Below are positions 19,876 to 31,800 of a stretch of DNA of 64,000 nucleotides, piece after piece; within the stretch, counting starts at the first letter, position 1, and each line of letters begins with the position of its first letter. The position numbers and the translations under genes are program-made. The notes beneath the pieces were generated by a model, which was given only the letters and a program-made list of their open reading frames with translations, was not told the origin of the DNA and did not search any database. The stretch is taken from NCBI GenBank assembly GCA_037349315.1, contig JBAIAC010000133.1:434001-498000 (forward strand). Reading direction: 5' to 3'. Source of the stretch: Chelydra serpentina. Lineage: Eukaryota; Chordata; Testudines; Chelydridae.

Positions 19876-22800
19876 CCCCAGCTCAAAACGGGGAGGCGTA
19901 ACTGGTTTTTCCGTAGCGTGGATCAGTCCATTGCCTGAGCACCTAATGAGCGTTCAGCCTCACAGTAGCCCGATGTGACGGAGAAATATTATGATCCTGC
20001 TCTCACAGGTGGGGGCCTGGCATTTGCCAACAGGCCTTTTGGGGTCCCAACTCGAGACACTTGAAAGGCACTTGCCTTTTAGAAGGCCGGTGCTCGGCAC
20101 TCTCTGACAAGTCCCTCTGAGCTGTCTCACGTTTCATGGATTTTAAGGCCAGGAGACCATTAGATCCTCTAGCCCCACAGGTCATTCAATTTCACCCTCT
20201 GACCCCTGCAGTGAGCCCAGTAACTTGTGTTTGGCTAAAGCATTTCTTCCAGAAAGGCCTCCAGTCTTCATCTGAGACATCAAGAGACGGAGAAACCACT
20301 GCTTCCCTCGGCACTTTGCTCCAATGGTTAATCGCCCTCCCTGTTGGCAATCTCAGCCTTATTTCTAAAGTTTGGTACCCAAAATCACGAGCCACGTTTG
20401 AAAATCTTAGCTGGAGAAACCGAGGACCAGAACTTTACTTAAGGCCATGTAGGGAGTGTATAACAGAGGCAGGAATTGCATGTGGATTTCTTGGTCTGCA
20501 GCCTAGCGCCTCAAACACAAGATCATCTTTTCCTCCCTGCCCATCTCTTGCTAAAGGATCCGTTCCATCGGCTGATCACTGCTGAATTCCATCCACTGTG
20601 AGATTTCATTGCAAACATTTTGCAGCACTCCCGTCTCGAGAATTGAGCCCTGTCTAGTTTTAAGGGATTCAAGCCACGGGTCTCCCACCTGACCCCAGCA
20701 ATCTAACAGACCTCACGCGAAGGAGATTTCCCTGGGAGACTCCATCCAAATTTCCCCTTGCACAATTTCAGCTCATTCCTCCTGGGCATTGCCCCTTGTT
20801 CCACCCTGAACAATTCCCCTCCTGTCAAATACTTATAGACAGTGACCTGTCTCTTTACCCCCTTTGCTGTGGTGGGGAATGCCTGCAGCCCCTCATATTA
20901 AGGGTCCATTTTGGGTGAATGAACAAATCGATGATGTAAGCATGTTACAGACGCGCTGCAGATGAGTGGTTTTCAAGCTGTAGGGTCTGCCGACTATGTC
21001 TAAGATTTCCAATGGGATCCATACCTCCGTTTGAAATGTTTTAGGGGTTCGCAAATGAAAAAAAGGTTGAAAACCATTGATCTTCATGTTCCTAAGCACA
21101 TCAGCGGAAGGTATTCTAGCAGGCCGGGCTGTGTAATCATCCCTTCCAATAGATCATTTATTAAAACAACTGACTCCTCGTTTATTAACCTTTTATCAGC
21201 TATTTATAGATAACCTTTGCAACAGTCATTTTTTCCCTCTGAACTCATTCTAAATTTGACATCACCTTCCTGAGCCCACAGTTCCCAGAAAAGAGCACAG
21301 TAATCTCACTAAGCCTCACGTCGCCAGGGACTGTCACCTCCCGCATGGAGTCTGTCTCAGAACTGCTTTGAGTCAAGCAAAGGCTTTCCCCTTTATCCCG
21401 CGCTTACAGGCCGCCCCAGAATCCCGGCAGGTTTCGAACGTCTGCTCCAGATGCCTTCAAAGCAGGGCAAGCGCCGCTCATCAGTGAAGTCGCTTTGATG
21501 CCTTATTGAGTCGGGGTCTCTTTGCACCCTTTGCTCTGGCTTTCCAACGGAGCCTTCATCCGGCTCTAAACACAGTTTTTATGCCGGTTTAGCGATTTCG
21601 TTTAGGGCTGTGAGTTTTAATTCCACCAATGTAGTTAGCCCAGCTCCACCCGGGATAGTTATACCAGTACAATCCCGGTGTAAGTTATACAGTGCCTTAG
21701 ACCAGTATAGCTTATTCCCCTTCTCTGTAGGAATAGCTAGCCCAATATAAAGCACCTTTCTCCCTGTCTAACTGCATTCACACTGCGGGGGATTGTATCG
21801 CTTTAATGAGCCCGGCAGCGTTAAAGTGGTACAAGCTGTGTGTGTAGACAAGGCCTTGGTGTGATTAGCAATTGGCCCCTCAGATAAGCAGAGGAATGAT
21901 GAAAGCAGCAGGGAGAACCTGCCTTTTTCGCTGACAACCTCAAAGCACTTGAAGAAAAACGCTGCTGAAAACGAAAACTTTTTCGCTTGTGTCGTGTTTT
22001 CGAGGGAACACAACTCATTTCCTGTCAGCCTGCGAAGGGAGCGGGGGTTCTTGGTACGCGAACCAGCCCAGGCGTCTACCAACTGGGCCAGCCCCTGCCA
22101 CCCTGACCTTGCCATGCGCGACAATGGGCCAAATCCTCAGTTGGTGTCAAGCGGTGTCCCAGCGCTACATCAACCTTCGATAGCTGGTCTCTGAGCCATG
22201 GATATCAGTGGAACGCTGGAAAAACCGCACATCGCTGGGGGTCTGGCTGCCATCGACTTCAATGGAGCACGGCCGAGTGCTAGCAGCCGCAGATTTCTTA
22301 GAAAGACACGCGTTGCAATTGTTCCTATTTTTAACCTACTCAAATAGGGACGGAAGATCCATTGAAAACATTTTCTGCGTCTTGCCCGAACGGGCCGGCG
22401 TGTTCTTGGCCCTGGCCGATATTGGGTTAGGGTTAGGCCAAGCGTTCTCGTTAATACAAATCGAAAGGTCCGTCTACACTGCACCCTCCTTTCAGCGGTG
22501 TGTGGAGTCCCTACACCGCCTGCCTTCTAGCCCGGGTCTACACAGCTGTGCAGCCAGTGAGCCAATGCTTAGGCAAGTAGACTAAAAACATGCCTGAACT
22601 ATAAGGTATGTACCCTACGTTTTCTCTACATACCCAGCTGGGCCTCCCTTGTCTACACTAGGATTTCTGGCAGCCTAGCGTCCCCCTGCCTTCCCACCGC
22701 CAGAACCTTTCATTGCCACATGTAGGGAATGGTTTCTTCTCAGGAGCAGAGAAGGGAGAAATTCATAGAATCATAGAATCTCAGGGTTGGAAGGGACCTT

Positions 22801-25800
22801 AGGAGGTCATCTAGTCCAACCCCCTGCTCAATGCAGGACCAATCCCCAATTTTTGCCCCAGATCCCCACTGAGCTATCCCTCCCCACTTCAGAGAGGCGC
22901 AATCGGAGCCCTGCGTCCCCCTTCCACCAGCAGCACCATCATCAGCCTCTGGCCTTCGCTAACTGTGCTGGATGGTGTGCTGGGGGCGGAGCCAAGCCTG
23001 CACTCCTCCCTGCCCACTTGTCTTACTTCCCCTTGTGTGCAGTCAACCTGTGGAACTCCTTGCCAGAGGATATTGTGAAGGCCAAGACTATAACAGGGTT
23101 CAAAAAAGAACTAGCTAAATTCATGGAAAATAGGTCCATCAATGGCTATTAGCCAGGATGGGCTGGAATGGTGTCCTTAGCTTCTGTTTGCCAGAAGCTG
23201 GGAATGGGCAACAGGGGATTGATCACTTGATGATCACCTGTTCCGTTCATTCCCTCTGAGGCACCTGTCATTGGCCACTGTCAGAAGACAGGATGCTGGG
23301 CTAGATGGACCTTTGGTCTGACCCACTATGGCCGTTCTTATGTTCTTATGGAGCAGCAGTGCAGCCCAAGACACAATCACACTCGGTTGCTAGTTGGTGG
23401 AGCTTGGACACCAAACTTTTGCTGGCTGGTTGCCAGCTCTTGTAACTTTATCGTGAGTCTGCTTTTTGGTGGAGGGGGAGGGATGTTTCTTCAAGCCCAG
23501 GGGCGGCTCTACTAATTTGGCCACCCCAAGCAGCTGCCGCCGAATTGCCGCCGCAGTGAGCACGGACTGCCGCCCCATGCTTGATGCCGCCCCAAGCACC
23601 AGCTTCGAAAGCTGGTGCCTGGAGCCGGCCCTGTTCAAACCCCAGGTTCCGGAGTCACGTGATTAGGTGAGTATTTCCGCTTTCATTAGAAAAAATAATT
23701 TTTTAGCGTTCCTGTTTGCGGAGAAAAGCTAGAAAAGGAAGCCTGACTGTAACCCTAAAGGCTAGGCAAGCAGATAGAAAATACAAGAGCTCCAGAATAT
23801 ATAACTTTTTAAACATCTCATGATGTTTTTGAGGTTTGACTCATGATTTTTGAACTCTTGGGGTGGACGACCCTGTCTACGTTGCCTCTGTAAAACCTTG
23901 ACTCATGTCCGTGCTAACTCTTTCGTTGCTCCTTGTAGGCATGAGCTCTGGGTCAGAAATCATGGTCTACGGAAGCCTGGGGGGCCCAACTCTGTTGAGC
24001 ATAACGCCCGAACTTCAGAATTTTACTGTGCAATTTAGCAATGCTCTATGGAAACGAGATAAGTCCACTGGAGCCAAGAAGAAACTTATCAAGTATTCTG
24101 GAAACAATTATACCATTTTCAAGGATGTGAAGATCAAGTTTCATCCCGAGAACTTCTCCTTGGAAATACCGAACACCAGGCGAATGGATGCAGGGCTCTA
24201 TGAATACATGGTGAACAAAGGCTCTGAGGAAGTGTTTTTGCATCTCCGGTTGGAAGTGTATGGTAATGAGCACAGTATTCGCATGCAGGTTTGGGGAACT
24301 AGCCTGGGCCCCGATAGCTCTGTGGCTGGTCAGTTCCTAGGAGAAAAGGCGACTGGCGTGATGAAAACGGTGCACGGTTTCAGTTACTCCAGCCTCAGCC
24401 AGCAGGGGGTCCTGGAGGGAGTGGGGCAAGGAGGAGCTGCTACCTATTCCAGTCCCAGCCTCTCCCTGCCAGGGGTGCTGCACCCACTCCAGCAGCCTCA
24501 GCACCTTTCAGACACCCTTCAGCACCCAATGGCCCACATGCCCTGTGGCACCCACCCACCTACCCAGCACGCCCAGACACCCTCCTCCCCACCTGCTACA
24601 GACACCCCAGCACCCAGCCCCCCTAGCGAGAGCGCCCACGTTTTGTGGGCGCATAATCTGATATTCATGGGTGCATGCAAATTAGTCCCAAATATGCAAA
24701 TGAGCCCATGACATAATTTGCATAACACACGGCTCATGGAGCTGCACCGAACTCGGCAGCCAGGGGAGGCCTTAGCGGCGAGACCTTCCTGCTCAGTCGA
24801 ATGGCGCCGATGTTGTTGGCGTCCACATGCCCTGGAGAGGGGGTCACCCAGAGCAGGACTGGGAGCCAGATCAGGCCGGCAGCATTTCACTCAGGGCTGT
24901 CAGTTCCCTCCTTCCCCAGATAATCGGTTCATCTCCCCTCCCTATCTCTCCCCACAGAGCCGGTGTCCGTCCCCGACATCCAGATGGTCAGCAAGACCCT
25001 GGGGAACGAGAGCTGCACCATGAACCTGAGCTGCGCGGTGACGAGCGGGGACGACGTGACCTACAGCTGGAACTGCAGCGAGGGCAACACCTACCAGCTA
25101 CACCCGTACAACGACAGCTTCCTGCACCTCTCCTTCACCCCCGGGGAGGGCAGCGTCTCTTGCATCTGCACCGCCAGGAACAGAGTCAGCCAGCAAGCCA
25201 CCACGTTCAGCTTCTCGGTGGAGTGCAACAACAAGACAGGCGGTAAGTGGTGCTGGTGGAGAGAGGGGCCAGTCTCCTCTTACGGTGCAGTGCCTGGGCC
25301 CACCGGGGCCAAGGGCCGCTTGGCTGTTGGCTGCGTGGGCACCAGGGTTTGGTTCTAGAGGCCAGATCCCCAGCTGGCGTAAATCAGCTGCGCCAGGCCT
25401 TGGCCCAACATCTGTACCTTGCATTGGGTTTTCCGTGCAGGCTCTGGATCCATCTTCTCCACCCTCAGCGACAGGGACGGGCCCATGTCTCTGAGCTGAG
25501 AACTGAGCCCCGGGCCATGCCAACCTGGCTTAAACCCATGGGCACCGACATGGGCATTGAGACTGGCCCTGAAGGAAGCCAGTCTGCTGGCACCTTATCT
25601 ACTCACTATTATGTCCAGAGCAGGGGTCTCAAACTCAAATTACCACGAGGGCCGCATGAGGACTAGTGCATTGGCCCGAGGGCCGCATCACTGACCCCGC
25701 CCCCTCGCTGCCCCTGGCCCCGCCCCACCCCACCCCTTCCATTAGGCCCCACCCCTTCTCCGCCTCCTCCCCTGTGCGCACGGCTTCCCGCTCCTCCCCC

Positions 25801-28800
25801 CTCCCTCCCAGAAACCACAAAGCTTTTTCCATGTGGCCCGTGGAGCTCTTCCCTGCAGCCCACCGGGCTCCCCGCGCCTCATCCCTGCCCCCCCCATTTA
25901 AAAAAATGTTTTTTTACTCCCAGGCAGTTCCCACCGCCAACTGTCTGGCAGCGGGAACTGCCTGGGGGTTAAAAAATTATTTAAAAAAAAAATTAAAAAG
26001 TGGGGGGTAGGGGGGAGCCTGGCAGGCCGCAGGGCTGCATGTTTGAGACCCCTGGTCTAGAAAGACCCCGGAACCAGTCAGTTTCCTCATGGGGCTGAGG
26101 ACATAGAGGGCTGATTCACACCAGGGTCTTTTTACACCACTCCAGCTGCATAAAGCAGCCTTAACAGGGGCTGTGACGGTAATTTGCATCCACTTTAAAG
26201 ACCTCTTTGCCCTGCGGGAGCTTTACTGTAAATAAAAATCCCGCCTCGGGTTTCATGGTCACTTGGTTTTCAGAGCGAATCATGCAGCAACCCCTGCTAC
26301 AGTACAGAAAAGCCCGAGATTGGTTATAAATCACACTTAGACTGTAACATTTAAACCCTCCGTGGGAACTTCCTCTCGAATAGCCGCTGGGGTATAGAGC
26401 TCACGCTCTCTCATTGGGGTTTTTCTGACACCTCCTTTATGACGCGTGGGACTTTTATGGGGTGTTTTAATGAGACATTTAAACCTCAACCTGGGACATT
26501 TTTCTTTTTAGTCTCCATTCCTTTGAATGAACATAGTCAGAGGCCACAAGACTCAGATTTCTACCCTGCCCCTTGCTGTCCTGTGTTTGTGGGAGTGGAG
26601 GGGGGGAACCATCCTCTCGTGATTAGCTGGACTTGGCCCTTTACAACCATAAACCCTATGGCAGTCCTACTGCAAAGGTAACCAGAGCATCAGGGCTGGG
26701 AGCCAACTCCTAAGGAGCAGAACCAGTATAGACATAAACAAAGACCACAAGGAGTCTATGCCTGATTCTCATTCACCCCCCCAGGCCTCTTTACGCCTCA
26801 TGGTAAAGGGACCTTGGAGTGAGTGGGAACCAGATCCACGGTTGTTTGACACTAGGATCTCCATTGTCTCCTTAGTTCCTTGTGCTCCCCTCTTTGACCT
26901 ATTGTCTCTTGTGTTCCACGTAGATTGGAAACTCTTTGGGGGCGGGGCAGTCCCTTTGCTCTCTGTTTGTTCAGCACCTAGCGCCATGGGGGCCCGGTCC
27001 ATGATGGGGGCTCCTAGACACCCCCCGATACCAACGATAGCTATTAATAACGAGAGATCAGCGCTCGGTGTAGTCCACCCTCCGTGGCGTCACCCCGGCG
27101 TGGTGTAACGCCAGCGGGAGCTTGGCAAGCCAGCTGTGTGCACGGAGCCAGGCCACTGTAAAACCAGAGCGAAGCAGCGATGGGTGGAGCCGCTCCAGGC
27201 GTTTGGCACGCAATTGGGGCGCGTAAGACTTTGGCACATTTTAAGAGGTCTCACCTCTAGGGTGCCCCCTTGTGCCTGGACACGGCGTTACGGGGACTTC
27301 ACCTCTCCCGTCCTCCTCCCATTGCCTTGGCCCCGCGATAGCCAGTTCCAGCCGGTGTCTTCTTTCGATTTCCCCTCGGGGTGGTCTAGGGCCCGGCCCT
27401 CATGCCAAGTCACATGACAGTTCACGCCCCTCCCGGGGCCACCTCTGCTCTGCCCCTCTGGGGCTCGACTGGACTCCTCGGCTTCTTGGCCTCGTCCGAG
27501 ATCCTTCTGAACAGCTTCGTCCCCAGCTTGATTCCCCCCCTGCTCCCTCCCTTACGCTACACCCTGGGGATATCTCAGCCTGGCCTCCGGCAGCTCCTCC
27601 CAGAGGAGAACTCACCTTGGTCCCCCACTCCAGCATCTTCCTTTCTCCACTGAGTTTCCAGCTCCATTTTCTGGCTTTGCTTCTTCACCGCAGCTCCGGT
27701 CACTAATTAACCCTTACGCTGCCGGCTCGTCAGTGAGGCTGAGGGACAGCAAGAGATTTAGGGTTGGTTTTTTAAAGGTATTTAGGTGCCCAACTCTCAT
27801 TGGTTTCAATGGGCATTGGGTGGATAAAGAACCTTTAAAAATCCAGCCCCTGGTGACTTCTGAATTTCAATTAGATTTAGGCTCTTAAGGCCCAGACCCT
27901 CATAGGTACTTAGGTTCCTAACTTCCTTTGAAACCAATGGGAGTTAGGAGCCGGAATACCTTCGAGGATCTGGGCCGTAAGGCCCTTTTGAAAATGGTGC
28001 TTTGGCTCCTAAATCACTTGGGCACTTTTGAAAATTGTACCCTGATCTAGCAAAACACGAGTGCGCTTAACTTTAAGCACGTGTAGCCCTACTATAGATA
28101 ATGGATGTGACTCTCAGATACGCTGAAGTTGATACACACGTAAAGGGGTTGTAGTTGACGCCCGCTTTTATGTTCCCTTTACTCTGCCAGAGAGAGTCCC
28201 AACGGGGCTATGTACACACTTAAAGTGAAGGCTGGATTGGGGCCTTCCGTACCTTCTGCTGATTCTGCACTTCCTGTGTTTTCTGTCGGTTGTACACAAA
28301 GATCATCAACCGCGATTAAAGAGATAAATGAAGCGGCAATGTGATCTTAAAGCCGTAGGAACCCTCGCTCCTGTTTAACCATCACCTCCCCTTAGAACAG
28401 GGCACCAAGCTGCAATGACCAGTTATTGAGCGTCTCCTTTTCTTTGTATGTTACTTTCCAGGCTCGCTCAGGAATGAGCTCCTGGAATTCGTCGTGCCGA
28501 TAGCCATTGTGGGGACTCTGGTCTTCTGTGCAGGGGTCACATACTGGCTAAGACACAGAGGTAGGTTTACAAGACATTGGGAACCTGTTATGGTCTTAGG
28601 CCAAGTCCACACTGTAACCCTAACGTCCGTCGGCGTACAGCTGCCGCGGTAATTACAGCGCTCGTGCGTGGCTACACCGTGCTTGTATCGATTGTACTGT
28701 CAGCGCGGGGCATTGTGGGACGGTAACAGTCGATGTAAGGCAGGGATTGTCTACACTAGCACCGCGTTGACCGAATGACATCGCCCGTGATGCTACGCTG

Positions 28801-31800
28801 CTCGGGGAGGTGGAGTTAAGTGGGCGCAGCAGGACAGTTAAATTGGCGGGAGCCAAATTTAAGCGTAGACGCTTCCATAGTTAGGTTGATATAAGCTGCT
28901 ATGCATCGACCTAACGCTTTAATGGAGACCAAGCCTTTGTCCTGGTCAATGCTCAGTTTTTGTACCGGTATAACGCTTCCAGTTAGGGCTGTAATTATTT
29001 ATACCAGTACAACCCTAGTGATAAAGGTATCTTAGTATAGCTTATTTCTCCTTCCCATACAAGAATAGACACCTTTCCTACTGGCATAGCTCCGTCCACG
29101 CTAGGGGGGGGATTTGTAGCATTTTCACCAATATAATTAAAGCTGTACGACACTTGTGTTTAGATGAGTCTTTAGGGTGAAATCTATCCCTGTGCAAAGG
29201 GCCAGCCCACAGTCCTTGCACCACTGTAAGTCCGCCTTCATTAGACTGTGGAACTCACTGCCACAAGATGTCGTTGAGGCCAAACATTTAGCAGCATTCC
29301 AAGAGGGGTTGGACACATACACCAGATAATGAGACCATCCAGAGTTTTGTCTCTCGAAGGTACTTACCTGGCCCCCATCACTGCGGGAACTGGGCCCCTC
29401 ACAATTTTTAATACAGTCGTGCTCGCAGCGCTGTTGTTTAACACATGGGGACGTGAGTCACGGAGAGATTGAGGCCAGGCCTACACTGGAAAAGCTTTGC
29501 GGGTATATAGCTATCTTGGCAAATCTTCCTAGTGTACATGCAGTTTACGCGGCCAAAAAATTGCTTTTGCTGGTGTGGCATATACCGGCTCCCCAAACTA
29601 AATAAGCCATACCCGACAAAAGCACTTTTTTTCTGGTGTAATTGTGCCTTTGCTAGGGCTTTTGCTGGTATTAAAACGCTATTAAAAATCACACCTCTAA
29701 CCACATGACTACTCCAACGAAAGGTTCTAGCACAGACCTGGCCTTCAGCATCTGGTGCTTGGCCACTGTCAGATACAGGAGAATGGGTTAACTAGACCCT
29801 GGATCTGCCCCAGTCTGGAAATGCCTGCATGCGTAGGTTTTGTGCTGCGTCTCTGCACATGAGTAAATTTCACCTATACTGAGCAGTCTAGCATGGGGAG
29901 CAGACTAGCCCGTGCGTTCAGTCTCAAGGGAACTCCACCTAGTAGTTTATTTTAGTTTTAAAGAGAATAGAAGTGTTATTTTCCACCAAGCATACAGAGT
30001 TAAGAGGCAGGAAGGAAGGTTAAAAAAAAATGTAACCACTCGAACATCATGTGACTCAAATACTTTATCATATGCTCTTCTGATATGATCTTCTCTCATG
30101 ACTTCGAGGGGAAGTGAGGGATCCTAGCTTAGATATAACATGATAGGTATCTCGCATACATCTTAGATAAATAGAAAGGCAAGGTGCAATTAATTCACTC
30201 TTGTGCTTCACCTTGTGTGGGCATTTGTTAGTGCAAATCAGAACAACAGTGTTTCACACCCACTTTGCGTAGGTGCAAATGACTATACAAGTGTCAGGCA
30301 ATGGCGGATCCTCCTAGAAGTTGTAGTTTGGGCACCTCATGTGCCCATTGTCCTCTATAGGCCAGGCACCTGGTTGAACTACATGTCCCATGATGCATGG
30401 CTCTCTCCCTTCTTCATGAGGGGAGCAGGTATAGCATAGGCATCCCTGGGCAAGCTGCATCATGGGAGATGCAGTCCAGCCAGAGAGTTCAGCCCATAAA
30501 GAAGAATGGGAGCATAAATCATCTGGAACTACAACTTCCATGAGGCCATTTTAAATGGACATATTGCAGCTTTTGGCTTAAATATTTTTTCAGCGTTTTG
30601 ACAAACTATTGAAATTGTCTGTCAAAAGCAGACACTTTTCATGAACATTTTTTGTTTGGTCGAGAACCTTAATTTTTCTGTCAAAAAACAGTATGGATGG
30701 AAAATTTTTGACCTGCCCTGTCCGTCAGCCTTTCACGACACCCGGTGGAGCTGAAGGGGGATGTGACTGGTTTCAGGCAGCTGAACTTCTGAAAGCTTGA
30801 GAATTGCTATCTCAGAGGAAGCCAGAATTTCATTAGAACCTTATTCTGCTGACGAACGCTTAGACTGCAAGAATTGTGATGCGTTCTGACAGGTCCTTGC
30901 CTAGATCTCTACGAATAGATCGCAAGGCTGACCTGGTCACATCTGTTTGTCTCCTGCCCTAACAACCCTTGCAATTGTTTTTCCAATCAGGCCAAGAGGA
31001 GCATTCTGAGCTGAAGGAGGAAAATGAAAGTTACACAATTTATTCACAAGTCCAGAGGGTGGAGGTGAGTTGGCCATGGCCTTCCATTAGAAGGTTAAAG
31101 TCCCATCTACAACGTGGGTGAATTTTACTCTAGGCAGAGGGCCACAAGGCATGTATCACTTACGTCCTGCTTTGCTAGGGTTTGAGTTGTGCCTAGGCGT
31201 TTCCGCACAAAGGGGAATCGACACCCTTCTGGGACTGATTTTAAACTGCACTAGCGTCCAGCTGGACTCAGAAAACTCACCGTGTTCACCTAGCTTAGGG
31301 TTGCCAGCTCTCCAGGAATTAAAGATTAATCTTCAATTAAAGATGATGTCAAGCGATGAAATCGCCAGGAATCCATCCACCCAAAATTGACACCCCTACC
31401 CTAGCTCCTTCCTGCTCCCTGTACCTGCGCCTGAGTCATGAGTCACTGAGTCGTCTCGTTTTGCTGCCCTGAAGAAGGTTATTCCCCGTCCGCCGAGCAG
31501 GGACAGACGTGGCTACGGGGGAGGGGGGACGGATTCCGCTCCGCCTGGCGCGGCTGCCGCCAAATGACCCAGCCCCAGCTGAGTTTTCACAGGGGCAATT
31601 TCAGAGGAGCCTCTATGAGTATGTCCGCACTGCAGCTCTGTGGGACCCGGGCTTGTGGACTCCGTGTTTCCAGGACGTATCGTAAACCTGGACTTCCAAT
31701 TGCTGGACCCGGGGCTCACAGCCCTGCTGACCCATCCGGCCTTCTGACTCGGAGCTGCCGTTTGAGCTGTGGTCATGCTGTAAAATGACAGGTCTTGGAC

